NCBI RefSeq assembly: GCF_000020985.1
Contig: NC_011296.1
Coordinates: 982,001-1,046,000, forward strand
DNA from: Thermodesulfovibrio yellowstonii DSM 11347
GTDB lineage: Bacteria > Nitrospirota > Thermodesulfovibrionia > Thermodesulfovibrionales > Thermodesulfovibrionaceae
Direction of reading: 5' to 3'
DNA length: 64,000 bases
Within the stretch, counting starts at the first letter, position 1; each line of letters opens with the position of its first letter. The translations under genes were made by a program, and so were the position numbers. Below are positions 17,990 through 28,076 of this stretch, in pieces. The notes beneath the pieces were generated by a model. The model did not search any database, was not told where the DNA came from, and worked only from the letters and a program-made list of their open reading frames with translations.

Positions 17990-18503
17990 AGTTTTAAAGG
18001 CAGTAAAAGAGAGAAGAAGCGTCAGATCTTTTCTTAAAAAAGATATCTCCGAAGATTTAGTCAAAAAGCTCATTGAAGCCTTAATATGGGCACCTTCTGC
18101 TGGTAATCTTCAGGCAAGGAAGTTCTATTTTGTAAAGAATAAAGAAATGAAAATTAAGCTCGCTCAGGCAGCATTAAGTCAGATGTTCATTGCAGATGCT
18201 CCTCTTGTTATTGTTGGATGCATAGACAAAGAAAAAATCTATCCAAGATATGGAGAAAGAGGTGTAAATCTTTATGCAATTCAAGATGTTGCCTGTAGTA
18301 TTACAAATGCTATGCTTGTAGCACATGAAAATGGTCTTGGTACTGTATGGGTAGGAGCTTTCAGAGAAGAAGAAGTTTCAAAAATTTTAGAATTACCAAA
18401 ACATTTAAGACCTGTCGTAATTATGCCTGTTGGTTATCCAGGTTATGTACCTTCAGTTCCTCCAAGAGTTTCAATTCATGAGGCTATAGAGTTTATTGAA
18501 TGA
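17982..18503 (+). CDS. Nitroreductase family flavoprotein
   Basis: A 173-residue protein beginning with the typical LKAVKERRSVRSF, which holds the FMN phosphate-binding Arg residues. It continues with APSAGNLQARKFYFV and NAMLVAHENGLGTVWVGAF, the second FMN-binding signature. Short members of this family are dimeric FMN oxidoreductases using NAD(P)H; physiological substrates are rarely known. It overlaps the TtuA-like gene by eight bases and the SuhB-like gene by four (ATGA), so it sits in one continuous operon. Confidence 0.88.
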   Translation: MDEVLKAVKERRSVRSFLKKDISEDLVKKLIEALIWAPSAGNLQARKFYFVKNKEMKIKLAQAALSQMFIADAPLVIVGCIDKEKIYPRYGERGVNLYAIQDVACSITNAMLVAHENGLGTVWVGAFREEEVSKILELPKHLRPVVIMPVGYPGYVPSVPPRVSIHEAIEFIE

Positions 18504-19291
18504 AAAATTTTCTTTTAGTTGCTATAGAAGCTGCAAAACAAGCAGAAAGTGTTATTAAAAATAGAATTGGCACAATTTCAAAGGAAGAAATAACACAAAA
18601 GAGCATTTCAGACTATGTCACAAAAGTTGATGTTCAATCAGAAAAAATAATAGTTGAGTGCATAAAAAAACAGTTTCCAACACATCAGATAATGTCTGAA
18701 GAATCATCAAATGACTATAAAAAAGCAGAATACCTATGGATAGTTGATCCTCTTGATGGAACAACAAATTTTATTCATGGATTTCCTGTCTTTGCAATAT
18801 CTATTGCTCTAATGTATAAAGGAGAACTTGTTTTAGGAGTTGTTCATGACCCGATAAAAAATGAGACTTTTTATGCTGAAAAAGGCAGTGGTGCATTTTT
18901 AAATGAACAAAAAATTAAAGTATCATCAATGAAAGAGCCTGCTCTGAGTCTTATTGCCACAGGGTTTCCTTTCAGACATAAACAATACATTGATACCTAT
19001 ATAAAAATATTTCGAGAACTACTTTACTCGGTCAGCGATCTTAGAAGAGCTGGTGCTGCGGCAATTGACCTTGCCTATGTTGCATGCGGAAGAGTTGATG
19101 GATTTTTTGAATTTGCACTGAGTCCTTGGGATATTGCAGCAGGTGTAATCTTAATAAAAGAAGCTGGTGGAGTGGTTTCAGATTTTAAAGGAGAAAATGA
19201 TTATTTAAAAACAGGGCATATAATTGCTGGTAATAGAGAAATTCATTTATTTTTGGTTGAAAAAATAAAAAAAGTTTTAGATTTTAAGTAA
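18500..19291 (+). CDS. Inositol monophosphatase family protein (SuhB-like)
   Basis: The 263-residue length is normal for the family. Metal- and phosphate-binding motifs are present: SEES near residue 72, then DPLDGTTNFIHG near 88-99, and WDIAAGVILIKEAGG near 211-225. The enzymes remove phosphate from inositol monophosphates, fructose-1,6-bisphosphate or related sugars using Mg2+. E. coli SuhB also takes part in rRNA antitermination. Which role applies here cannot be read from sequence. It is the last gene of the plus-strand run and overlaps the convergent YkgJ gene by eight bases. Confidence 0.9.
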   Translation: MKNFLLVAIEAAKQAESVIKNRIGTISKEEITQKSISDYVTKVDVQSEKIIVECIKKQFPTHQIMSEESSNDYKKAEYLWIVDPLDGTTNFIHGFPVFAISIALMYKGELVLGVVHDPIKNETFYAEKGSGAFLNEQKIKVSSMKEPALSLIATGFPFRHKQYIDTYIKIFRELLYSVSDLRRAGAAAIDLAYVACGRVDGFFEFALSPWDIAAGVILIKEAGGVVSDFKGENDYLKTGHIIAGNREIHLFLVEKIKKVLDFK

Positions 19292-19646
19292 AATTTTTAA
19301 TAAATTCTAAAACTTTTCTAACTCTTTCAGGAATATCAATATCTGGATTTTTTTCTTTTATTTTGAGCCATTTCCATAATCCAATAGGGCAGATTGTAGC
19401 AAAGCTTATTTTGAAATTCCGGCACACATCAGGACGGCTTTCATAAATTTTGCAAAATGCTTCTGTCCATTGATTTCCATTTTTTGATATGTTAACCAAA
19501 TATGGACATTCTTGATTTTCTGCTTTCTTTTTTCCATCAGGAAGAGGTACAGCCCATTGATAACAACACTCAGCGCATCTAAGACATATAAAATTTTGTT
19601 CAACTGTCCCAAGAATTTCATTCAGTAATTTATCATTCAGACTCAT
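19284..19646 (-). CDS. YkgJ-type cysteine cluster protein
   Basis: A 120-residue protein of the YkgJ/CxxCxxCC family, thought to bind Zn2+ or an Fe-S cluster. The N-terminal CLRCAECC at about residues 21-28, then CPYL, then CKIYESRPDVCRNF give the usual cysteine pattern, and a final Cys lies in ATICPIG. Function is not known for the family. It overlaps the 3' end of the RluA-family gene by 14 bases, with GGAGGAC as ribosome site, so it is translationally linked to it. Confidence 0.8.
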   Translation of the reverse strand: MSLNDKLLNEILGTVEQNFICLRCAECCYQWAVPLPDGKKKAENQECPYLVNISKNGNQWTEAFCKIYESRPDVCRNFKISFATICPIGLWKWLKIKEKNPDIDIPERVRKVLEFIKNFT

Positions 19647-20580
19647 ATCTGTCCTCCAAAATGTTTAAAATATATTGAATGTCATCAGGCAAGGAAGCCT
19701 CAAACTGAAGAAGTTTTTCAGTTATTGGATGTATTAGTTCAATTTTATGAGCATGAAGCATCTGTCTTGACACAGGTATTTTTTTATTTCCTATTTCAAT
19801 ATATGTTTTTCTTCCATAAGTTTTATCTCCTATAACAGGATGTCCGATTGATGAAAAGTGAACTCTTATCTGATGAGTTCTACCTGTAAGAATTTTTACT
19901 TTCAAAAAAGTATAGTTTTTAAAATTTTTTATCACTTCCCACTCAGTTATTGCTTCTTTAGCTTTTTTTGATTTTATAGACATTTTTTTTCTATCATAAA
20001 TTGCTCTTCCTACTGGAGTTGTTATTTTACCTGAACCTCTTAGTTGTCCATATACAAGAGCAAGATATTCTTTTTTTATTTCTCTTTTTTTAAAGGCTTC
20101 CACTAATTTATAATAAGTTTCATCATCCAATGCAACAACCATTACGCCTGATGTATCCTTATCAAGTCTATGAACAATTCCAGGTCTAAAAGGAGCACCA
20201 ACATTTGCAAGCTTCTTTACATGATAAGCTAATGCGTTCATAAGTGTTCCATCAGGATGCCCTGCGCAAGGATAAACAACCATTCCAGCAGGTTTTGATA
20301 AGACAATTAAGTAATCATCTTTATAAATAACTTGAATTGGTATATTTTGTGGAATTAGTTTTTCAGAGTTTTCTAATTTCAGAGAAAATTCATCTGAAAC
20401 TTCAATTAAATCATTAAATTTTATCTTATAACTCTTTGTTTTAACATAATTATTAACTTTTACAAACTTCTTTTCAATTGCTTCTTGAGCTTTTGCTCTA
20501 CTTATATTTAATTTGTCAGAAATAAAAATATCAAGTCTTTTACCTTCATCAGCTTTTTCAGTCTGTAACAAAATGCTCAT
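19633..20580 (-). CDS. RluA-family rRNA pseudouridine synthase (RluD-like)
   Basis: A 315-residue two-domain protein. The N-terminal S4 RNA-binding domain (RLDIFISDKLNISRAKAQEAI) spans about residues 13-75. The catalytic domain contains GIVHRLDKDTSGVMVVA, with the nucleophilic Asp in HRLDKDTSG, and GRTHQIRVHFSSIGHPVIGD. RluD in E. coli modifies uridines in helix 69 of 23S rRNA; the S4 domain and length fit RluD better than RluC or RluA, but the target is not proved. The start ATG overlaps the uvrA stop (ATGA). Confidence 0.9.
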   Translation of the reverse strand: MSILLQTEKADEGKRLDIFISDKLNISRAKAQEAIEKKFVKVNNYVKTKSYKIKFNDLIEVSDEFSLKLENSEKLIPQNIPIQVIYKDDYLIVLSKPAGMVVYPCAGHPDGTLMNALAYHVKKLANVGAPFRPGIVHRLDKDTSGVMVVALDDETYYKLVEAFKKREIKKEYLALVYGQLRGSGKITTPVGRAIYDRKKMSIKSKKAKEAITEWEVIKNFKNYTFLKVKILTGRTHQIRVHFSSIGHPVIGDKTYGRKTYIEIGNKKIPVSRQMLHAHKIELIHPITEKLLQFEASLPDDIQYILNILEDRYESE

Positions 20581-23078
20581 AACCCTAATTTTTCTTTTAA
20601 AAATTTTCCAGTATATGAATTTGGATTCAAAGCCACCTCTTCAGGAGTTCCTTTTGCTATTAGATAGCCTCCTGATGAACCACCCTCAGGTCCGAGGTCT
20701 ATTATATAATCTGCACATTTTATTATTTCAAGGTCATGTTCAATAACTATAACAGTGTTTCCCATATCAACAAGCCTTTGAAGTATATTAAGCAGTCTTT
20801 CTATATCAACCATGTGTAGTCCAGTTGTAGGTTCATCAAGTATGTAAAGAGTCTTTCCTGTTGGCTTTTTACTCAGTTCTTTAGCAAGCTTAACTCTTTG
20901 GGCTTCTCCTCCTGAAAGTGTTGTTGCTGGCTGTCCAAGTGTTATATATCCAAGTCCTATATCTTCCATTATTTGGAGTTTTTGATTAAGCTTTGGTACA
21001 GCAGAGAAAAATTCAAGAGCTTCACTTACTGTCATTTGAAGCACTTCACTTATATTTTTCCCTTTATACTTAATTTGAAGTGTTTCTTCATTGTATCTTT
21101 TTCCTTTACAGTTGTCACAAACAACATAAACATCTGGTAGCAGATGCATCTTTATTTTTTTTATTCCATCACCTTGACAGGACTCACATCTTCCACCCAG
21201 AAGATTGAAGCTAAAGCGAGATTTTGAATATCCACGAACTCTTGCGTCTGGAAGAAGTGAAAAAAGTTCTCTAATTTCAGTCATAACTTGAGTATATGTA
21301 GCAGGTGTTGAACGAGATGTTCTTCCAATTGGAGATTGATCAACGCATACAACTTTGTCTATCTGTTCAATCCCCTCAATTGCTTTATAGTTACCAGGAT
21401 AAACATTTGCATTATAAAGTTTTTTTACTAAAGCCTTATATAAAATTTCAAATATTAATGTGCTTTTACCAGAACCTGCAACACCTGTAACACATACAAA
21501 TACTCCAAGAGGAATTTCAACATTTATATTTTTAAGATTGTAGGCTTGTGCTCCGATAATTTTTATAAATTTCTGAGATTTTCTTCTTTCTTCGGGTATT
21601 GAAATCTTGCTTGAACCTGTTAAATACTGAGCAGTAATTGAATTTCTACTTTTTAAGAGCTTATCAGGAGGGTATACTCCAGTTAGATATCCTCCATCTC
21701 TTCCTCCTCCTGGACCAAGTTCAACTACTAAATCAGCATTCATTATTGTACTTTCATCATGCTCAACAACAATAAGAGTATTTCCTCTTATTGAAAGTTC
21801 TTTCATGCTTTCTATGAGTTTTAAGCAATCTCTTGGATGAAGTCCTATGCTTGGCTCATCAAGAACATAAAGAACTCCACTTAAATGTGATCCGAGCTGG
21901 GTTGCAAGTCTTATTCTTTGGGCCTCCCCACCTGAAAGACTAAATGAAGGCCTATTTAAGCTTAAATACCCAACTCCAATTTTTTGGAGAAAATCAATTT
22001 TTATAAAAATTTCTTTTAGTATTCTTTCCGCGATTGGAGCGTTATAAGAAGAAAATTTTAATCCATATAAAAAATTTTTTAATTCATCAATTGAAAAGGT
22101 TGATAGCTCTGCTATGTTTTTTCCATTAATTTTTATTGCAAGACTTTCTTCCCTGAGTCTTGTGCCTTCGCAAAGTTTACAAGGAATTAAACTTAAAACA
22201 TCTATTTCCTCCTCTTCTTCAATATTTTCATAACCCAATCCTTTACATCTCGGGCAAGCACCGTATTTGCTATTAAAAGAGAAAAGTCGTGGGTCAATGT
22301 CCGGTAAACTTATTCCACAATTGGGACAGGCAAGCACACTGCTAAAAATAATATCTCTATTTTCATTAACAATATTTACAACAACTGTCTGTGTATATTT
22401 CATTGCAAGTTCTAATGCTCTTTTTATTTGATTTTTGTATTTTTCTTTAACAATAATTCTATCAACAATGAGTTCAATCGTATGCCTTACATGTTTTTTT
22501 AGAGAAAATTCCTGTGTAAGTTCAACAATATTTCCATCAATTCTTGCCCTTATAAATCCTTCAGCTTTTGCTCTATCAAAAATTTCCTTATGTTCTCCTT
22601 TTTTTTCAATAACCACAGGTGCAAGAATCTGAATTTTAGTTCCTTCAGTCAAACTTAATATAAAATCAAGCATTTTATTTATATCCTGAGAAATAAGTCT
22701 TCTGCCGCATCTTGGACAGTAAGGTATTCCAATTTTAGCGTAAAGAAGTCTCAAATAATCGTAAATTTCGGTAATTGTTCCCACTGTTGAACGAGGACTT
22801 TTTGATATTGTTTTTTGGTCAACAGAGATTCCTGGTGAAAGTCCCTCAATAAAGTCAACATCTGGTTTTTGTAACTGATCAAAAATTGTTCTTAATTCTA
22901 TTGGAAGACTTTGAAGGTATCTTCTATGGGCTTCTGCAAAAATCGTATCCATAGCAAGAGATGATTTTCCAGAGCCAGAAGGTCCTGTAATGACAATAAT
23001 CTTATTTCTTGGAAGTATTAAATCAATATTTTTAAGATTGTGTTGTCTTGCTTTTTTTATTACAATGTTTTGCTGCAT
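20577..23078 (-). CDS. uvrA: Excinuclease ABC subunit UvrA, compact form
   Basis: An 833-residue damage-sensing ATPase of nucleotide excision repair. Walker A is GPSGSGKSS at 32-40 and the first ABC signature is LSGGEAQR at about 381. The second-half Walker A GVAGSGKST lies near 535, followed by a second LSGGEAQR. Zinc modules are visible at CPRCG (121), CPNCG (251) with CPRC (275), and the large DNA-binding module CESCQGDG with CDNCKG. The UvrB-binding region, about 130-245, is present. The roughly 110-residue insertion domain expected after GACPRCKGLG is missing; only 21 residues separate it from CKLCEGTRL. So it is about 100 residues shorter than usual. Whether a second uvrA exists cannot be seen here. 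Confidence 0.92.
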   Translation of the reverse strand: MQQNIVIKKARQHNLKNIDLILPRNKIIVITGPSGSGKSSLAMDTIFAEAHRRYLQSLPIELRTIFDQLQKPDVDFIEGLSPGISVDQKTISKSPRSTVGTITEIYDYLRLLYAKIGIPYCPRCGRRLISQDINKMLDFILSLTEGTKIQILAPVVIEKKGEHKEIFDRAKAEGFIRARIDGNIVELTQEFSLKKHVRHTIELIVDRIIVKEKYKNQIKRALELAMKYTQTVVVNIVNENRDIIFSSVLACPNCGISLPDIDPRLFSFNSKYGACPRCKGLGYENIEEEEEIDVLSLIPCKLCEGTRLREESLAIKINGKNIAELSTFSIDELKNFLYGLKFSSYNAPIAERILKEIFIKIDFLQKIGVGYLSLNRPSFSLSGGEAQRIRLATQLGSHLSGVLYVLDEPSIGLHPRDCLKLIESMKELSIRGNTLIVVEHDESTIMNADLVVELGPGGGRDGGYLTGVYPPDKLLKSRNSITAQYLTGSSKISIPEERRKSQKFIKIIGAQAYNLKNINVEIPLGVFVCVTGVAGSGKSTLIFEILYKALVKKLYNANVYPGNYKAIEGIEQIDKVVCVDQSPIGRTSRSTPATYTQVMTEIRELFSLLPDARVRGYSKSRFSFNLLGGRCESCQGDGIKKIKMHLLPDVYVVCDNCKGKRYNEETLQIKYKGKNISEVLQMTVSEALEFFSAVPKLNQKLQIMEDIGLGYITLGQPATTLSGGEAQRVKLAKELSKKPTGKTLYILDEPTTGLHMVDIERLLNILQRLVDMGNTVIVIEHDLEIIKCADYIIDLGPEGGSSGGYLIAKGTPEEVALNPNSYTGKFLKEKLGL

Positions 23079-23080
23079 AG

Positions 23081-24067
23081 TTATTCTTTTTTGTATTCTT
23101 TTAACTCAGCAGTCACTCTTCCAACAGGAACTTTTGTCTCAATTTTTAGTGGAATTTTACTGTCATCTTTGCTGAGCCAGATAATAATGTCTCCTTTTCT
23201 TTTGAAAAGTCCTTCTGTATCAAGCAAAGGTTTTATAACAATTGCATCAATTTCTTTTTTATTTGATAATTCTATCTTTTCTTCTTTAATTGGTTGAACC
23301 TGGACAGTCGTAAACTTATTACTATCAAAAATATCTACTGATACAGGTTCTTTCAGGCTTATTGGTAATGTTCTAAGATAAAAAAATCCTGAAAGAACAT
23401 CCATGAATACTTTATCTATTCCCTTGTGATATGTTGTATTATTTTTAAGGTGATTAATAAAGATTATTTCCTTCTGATTATAATCAAATATGGTTTCTTT
23501 ATTGCCTCTATATTTACCTTCTACTTGAACTAATTTAAAGTGTTTCGGTTTACCATATTCTATTTTACTTTCCGCATGGTCATTTACATAGTAAAAATTT
23601 GAAATAAAGCTCGCTGATTTAACCATAGAAGTTATCGTAACCTCACTTGAATCTCCCTTAACAGAAACAATTGCTGAACCGACATAAATTCCCATCCAGT
23701 ATATATCAAATTTCATTGACTCATTAATAAACCGATTAAAAGGATTATTTTTTATTTCAGATTGTATTTTTTCATTTTCTTGACTAAATTCGGTCTGAGA
23801 AGATTCTTCTGTATTTTTTGTAAAATTTTCAGGTTTAACATTTTCAGAAACTTTTTCATTATTATTTTCTTTTTTATCTAAGTTTTTTAATTGTTCTGTA
23901 TTGGGAATAATTTTATGCTTCTCGCTTTCTTTTTTGCTTTCAAAGATATATGTATCTATAAAATCTGTAAAAGATAGATTCAACTGAATTTTACCAAGAG
24001 CCATCATTATACTTATATGAACAATTATTGAAATTAATATTCCTGCTATAATCCATTTGGGTTTCAT
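23081..24067 (-). CDS. DUF3108 domain protein, membrane-anchored
   Basis: A 328-residue protein. A single N-terminal membrane segment (about residues 5-27) anchors it. A Lys/Glu/Asn-rich low-complexity linker of about 80 residues follows. The globular part, about 112-325, has the DUF3108 pattern: FDIYWMGIYVGSA, then YGKPKHFKL, KVFMDVLSGFFYLRTLP, and GDIIIWLSKDDSKIPLKI. This fold is predicted to be periplasmic and lipocalin-like or LolA-like; its function is unknown. The gene is two bases upstream of uvrA and diverges from the TamB gene, so it may belong to envelope biology rather than repair. Confidence 0.75.
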   Translation of the reverse strand: MKPKWIIAGILISIIVHISIMMALGKIQLNLSFTDFIDTYIFESKKESEKHKIIPNTEQLKNLDKKENNNEKVSENVKPENFTKNTEESSQTEFSQENEKIQSEIKNNPFNRFINESMKFDIYWMGIYVGSAIVSVKGDSSEVTITSMVKSASFISNFYYVNDHAESKIEYGKPKHFKLVQVEGKYRGNKETIFDYNQKEIIFINHLKNNTTYHKGIDKVFMDVLSGFFYLRTLPISLKEPVSVDIFDSNKFTTVQVQPIKEEKIELSNKKEIDAIVIKPLLDTEGLFKRKGDIIIWLSKDDSKIPLKIETKVPVGRVTAELKEYKKE

Positions 24068-24087
24068 AAAAATAGTATAACACTTAG

Positions 24088-24117
24088 TTGACCAATAGAT
24101 TAAAACATATATAGAAT
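24088..24117 (+). promoter_or_regulatory. Candidate promoter of the tamB-bamA operon
   Basis: TTGACC at 24088-24093 with TAGAAT at 24112-24117, 18 bases apart (TATAGA at 24110 with 16 is an alternative -10). It lies about 30 bases before the tamB TTG start and its AGGAGG. Confidence 0.45.
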
Positions 24118-24143
24118 GAAAAGATTATAAAGGAGGCTATGTT

Positions 24144-27100
24144 TTGAAAAAAAAGATTTTAATATTGCTGATAATTTCAGCTCTTATAATTTTTTTTATT
24201 ATCGGCAAAGCTGATGTTTCCTCTATTTTTCTTAAACCAGCTATTAATGAGCTTAAAGATATACTTGGAATGGAAGTATCAATTGATAAAGTTTATATAC
24301 ATTTTATACCTCTTTATTTTGAATTTAAAAATGTCACTACATTTAATTCGGTAACAGATGAAAAAGATAATTTTAAGTTTAAAAAAGTAAAACTTTATAT
24401 AGGTTTAACCAAAATTTTCAATAAAGAAATAGAAATAAGAAAAGCAGTTCTGTATTCAGCTGATTTTTCAGTAAAATACTCAACATTAAACAGATATATA
24501 GAAAATATTTCTGAATACTTGAAAAAGCCTTCAAAGTTTCCATTAAAAGTGAAGATTAATTCTCTTGAAATAGAAAACTTTTCTGGTTCAATTTATGACA
24601 GTGATTTAAAATTAAATCTGAAAGATCTTTATGGAAGAGTAATTCTAAAGGGAGAACCTGACATCTCAGTCCTTTCCAACATAAAACTTATCTCATTTAA
24701 ATATCCTAATATTGATACTAATCTAAAAGCATCTTTTAAAATTAAAAATCAAGAAGTAATTCTTGAAGAACTTAAATTTTTTGATATTAACTCTTTGTTA
24801 AAAGCTTCTGGAAGAATAAACTACAGCAATTTCTTAGGAGAGTTTGTTGTTTCAAGTAAGATATTTTTTAAATCTCTCATGAAAATTTTTGGTATAGATA
24901 GAGAAGGTTATGGAGAAGTTAACATTGATGGGAAGTTAATATTTGATAAAGGTAAAAAATGGCAAGATAGAATAAGGTTAAATTTAACATTCAATAGTTC
25001 ATTTTTTCTTGAAGAATTAATGCAGATTTTGAAAGTTTCTGAAAAACTAAGTGGATTCACTGAATCTGAAGGAAAAGTAGAAGGCACAATTTCTTCGCCT
25101 CAAATTTCTGCCAAAGCAAGTCTAAAAAAAGGAAACATTCTTGGAGTGAAAGTAGATGAGATAAATACTCAAGCTTTTTACAAAGATGGAATATTAGAGT
25201 TTAAAAATGGGAAAGTAAGGCTTTACGGAGGAGTTGCACAGGCGTATGTCTGGATAACTCTTCCTAAAGTAATAAAACACTATGTTTTTATAGACATGGA
25301 TAATGTATCAAGTAATGGAATTTTTGAAGTTATTCATTGGAACCCTAACATTGCAGAAGGAACAGTAAAAGGATGGTTGATATCCGAGGGAGAAAATTTT
25401 TCTCCCAAAGGTTCATTTGTTTATTTAAGAAAATCTCAAAAACCTGATGATTTAAGAGGGAAAATTGAATGGATAAAGGGTGATTTTAGCTCAATAAATG
25501 AAATTTATAAATTTAGTTCATTAGAGATTGCTTTATCTAAAACTATGGCAAAAGCAAGTGGATATATAGATGTGCATAATAATCATCTTAACATTGAGTT
25601 TATTGCATTCAGTAAAGATATAAATGAACTTTTAATCCCATATCAAAAGGGTATCTATGGAGATATGAATATTAAAGGTAGGCTGTATGGAAATACTGAA
25701 AATCCAGAAATAGCTATTAACTTTTCATCAGAAAAAATTCATATCCTGGCACATGAAATTGAAAAATCTATTCCAGAACATCCAGTTACATTTGACCATC
25801 TTAAAGGCGACATTGTCTATAAAAAGAATCTTTTACTAATAAATAACATTGCGGGAAAGGATATTTCCATAAAAGGAAAAATTTTATTTCCTCAGGCAAA
25901 AAATATGTTTGAGATAACAAATCCTATATATGATATTTTATTTTCAGCAAAAAACATACCTATCCGAAATTTATATATAGAAGGTATTGATAAAGAAGTT
26001 AATACTTACATATCCGTGGATGGTTCCATAAAAGATAAAGGGAATATTACAGGAAAAATTATTTTTAGTCCGATATTTTTTAGAGATAATAAAATTATTG
26101 ATAAACTTACTGCATTGATTGTATTTGATAGAAATTTTATTTTTATAAAAAATCTGGATATTAATAATAATGGAAATATATTAAATGCATCAGGGTATGT
26201 AGATTTACGCGGGGAACTAAATATTTCAGGCAAATCAAAAGCTTTTGATATAACAAATATAACAAAAGATTATGTCAAAAAATTAGGTATACACTACATG
26301 GAAAAAATGAATCTAACTAATTTGCATTTTAATATTTTGGGTTCAATAAAAAAACCAACAGTCACTGTAAATACAGGACTAATAACAAAACTTAAAAATG
26401 GTAAAAAAATAGATGGATTAATTAGTCTTAATTATGAAAAAAATCATTTGATTGCTAAGGCTAATATTACAAAGGGTATTTTGTTTAGCCTTGAAGGTTT
26501 TACAGATAAAAAAGAATGGAATATAGCAGGTAATTTTAGTTCAGCAAGAGTAGACCCATTAGTTGGACTTTTCATTAATAATCTTCCAGAGGATTTAGTA
26601 ATCTTAATTGATGGAAAAATAAAAGCTTCATTGGTCAATCAAAATCTAAATGCTCAGATTGATTTAAAACAAATATTTACAAGACTCTATGGAATAGGAC
26701 TTAATAATAAAAATCCTGTAAACATAAATATAGAAAAGGGAAATGTATATTTTAATCCTATAACTCTTTTAGGACAATCTACAGAACTAACAATAAAAGG
26801 TAAAATAGTTGATTACTTTGACATCCTCATTGAGGGCTCTACTGATTTGAGACCCCTTAAAGCTTTATTTAAAGTTGATGACATAAAAGGCAGAGCATCA
26901 ATGCAAGTTTATATTTATGAGAGCAGAAAAAATCCTGAAATAGCAGGAGAAGTTGATATAGACAATGCATCAATCACTTTAAGGAAGGATATTCCCAGTT
27001 TAAATAATTTGAATGCTATTGTATCTTTCAATGAGAATAAAGTTGTGATAGAAAAAGCTTATGGCACATTTTCAGAAGGTAATATTCAGATGGACGGAAC

Positions 27101-28076
27101 TGTATATCTTGAAAAGTTTGCTATAAAACAGCTTGCTCTTTCAGGAAAAATTTCTCAAGTTAGATGGATTTTTGCTCCCAGATGTTGGGCATATCTTAAT
27201 GGACAGATTTATCTTTCAGGCTCTTATAATCAACCTTTTTTATCAGGTCAGGTAAATATTCAAAATGGTGTCTATACAGAAAGATTTGATTGGACAAAAC
27301 TGGCTCTTAAATCAAGTTCTTCAAAAACAGTTGTAACAAAAGACAGCTGGTTTAACAATTTAAGATTTAATTTGCGTGTCCAGACCAACAATTTTTTTGT
27401 TAATAATAATCTTGCTACGGTAAACCTTAATAGCGATATGGTTTTAAAAGGAAGCATTCCTGAACCTTCTTTAATTGGTTGGATAAATGCCAAAGATGGA
27501 TGGATTTATTTTAGAGGGAATAAATTTGAGATTTCAAAGCTTTTTATCCAGTTCAATGATCCTACTTCAATAAAACCATATCTCAATATTTCCGCAAGAA
27601 CAAGCATATCTCAATACAATATAAATTTGAATATTAATGGATATATTGACCAATTTAATCTTATACTCAGCTCAAATCCACCTCTTTCAGAATCAGAACT
27701 ACTTAATATGTTGGTATTGGGACAAAATGGCGTAACAGGCAAAGGAATTCCAGGAGCTTCCGAAGCTGCTTCATTTATTACAGGACAAATGCAAGAAGTC
27801 ATAGAAGAAAGAGTTAGAGGACTAACAGGGCTTGATGTTATGACAGTTGAACCAGGGATATCAAAAACAACAGGTTCTATCGGTCCAAGGGTAACAGTTG
27901 GTAAGAAACTTATGGATGGGAGAATGACAGTTACTTATTCAACCACAACAGGAACCACAGCTGAACAAATTATAAAAATAGAATATTTAGTGAAAAAGGG
28001 TATTTCTCTTGTAGGAACAAAGGATGAAATTGGAGGGCTTTCAGGTGCAATTAAGTTTCGTTTTGAGTTTCATTAG
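24144..28076 (+). CDS. tamB: TamB-like translocation and assembly module protein
   Basis: A 1310-residue AsmA/TamB-type protein. Residues about 3-22 form the inner-membrane anchor. The middle is long, beta-rich and repetitive, as expected for the extended hydrophobic beta-taco groove across the periplasm. The C-terminal DUF490 region has RGNKFEISKLFIQFNDPTSIKPYLNI-like and LSESELLNMLVLGQNG features, and the protein ends in Phe-Glu-Phe-His. TamB-type proteins work with an Omp85 partner and move lipids or help insert outer-membrane proteins. The Omp85-family gene follows and overlaps it. Start is TTG, with AGGAGG seven bases upstream; the nearby ATG is in another frame with an immediate stop. 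Confidence 0.88.
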   Translation: MKKKILILLIISALIIFFIIGKADVSSIFLKPAINELKDILGMEVSIDKVYIHFIPLYFEFKNVTTFNSVTDEKDNFKFKKVKLYIGLTKIFNKEIEIRKAVLYSADFSVKYSTLNRYIENISEYLKKPSKFPLKVKINSLEIENFSGSIYDSDLKLNLKDLYGRVILKGEPDISVLSNIKLISFKYPNIDTNLKASFKIKNQEVILEELKFFDINSLLKASGRINYSNFLGEFVVSSKIFFKSLMKIFGIDREGYGEVNIDGKLIFDKGKKWQDRIRLNLTFNSSFFLEELMQILKVSEKLSGFTESEGKVEGTISSPQISAKASLKKGNILGVKVDEINTQAFYKDGILEFKNGKVRLYGGVAQAYVWITLPKVIKHYVFIDMDNVSSNGIFEVIHWNPNIAEGTVKGWLISEGENFSPKGSFVYLRKSQKPDDLRGKIEWIKGDFSSINEIYKFSSLEIALSKTMAKASGYIDVHNNHLNIEFIAFSKDINELLIPYQKGIYGDMNIKGRLYGNTENPEIAINFSSEKIHILAHEIEKSIPEHPVTFDHLKGDIVYKKNLLLINNIAGKDISIKGKILFPQAKNMFEITNPIYDILFSAKNIPIRNLYIEGIDKEVNTYISVDGSIKDKGNITGKIIFSPIFFRDNKIIDKLTALIVFDRNFIFIKNLDINNNGNILNASGYVDLRGELNISGKSKAFDITNITKDYVKKLGIHYMEKMNLTNLHFNILGSIKKPTVTVNTGLITKLKNGKKIDGLISLNYEKNHLIAKANITKGILFSLEGFTDKKEWNIAGNFSSARVDPLVGLFINNLPEDLVILIDGKIKASLVNQNLNAQIDLKQIFTRLYGIGLNNKNPVNINIEKGNVYFNPITLLGQSTELTIKGKIVDYFDILIEGSTDLRPLKALFKVDDIKGRASMQVYIYESRKNPEIAGEVDIDNASITLRKDIPSLNNLNAIVSFNENKVVIEKAYGTFSEGNIQMDGTVYLEKFAIKQLALSGKISQVRWIFAPRCWAYLNGQIYLSGSYNQPFLSGQVNIQNGVYTERFDWTKLALKSSSSKTVVTKDSWFNNLRFNLRVQTNNFFVNNNLATVNLNSDMVLKGSIPEPSLIGWINAKDGWIYFRGNKFEISKLFIQFNDPTSIKPYLNISARTSISQYNINLNINGYIDQFNLILSSNPPLSESELLNMLVLGQNGVTGKGIPGASEAASFITGQMQEVIEERVRGLTGLDVMTVEPGISKTTGSIGPRVTVGKKLMDGRMTVTYSTTTGTTAEQIIKIEYLVKKGISLVGTKDEIGGLSGAIKFRFEFH

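Noticed and set aside
20577-23078. UvrA2-type paralogue
   Set aside because: The UvrB-binding region that UvrA2 lacks is present; what is missing is the insertion domain.
24144-28076. CRISPR or prophage signal in the long AT-rich region
   Set aside because: No regularly spaced direct repeats, integrase or phage genes; the region is one continuous TamB-like gene.
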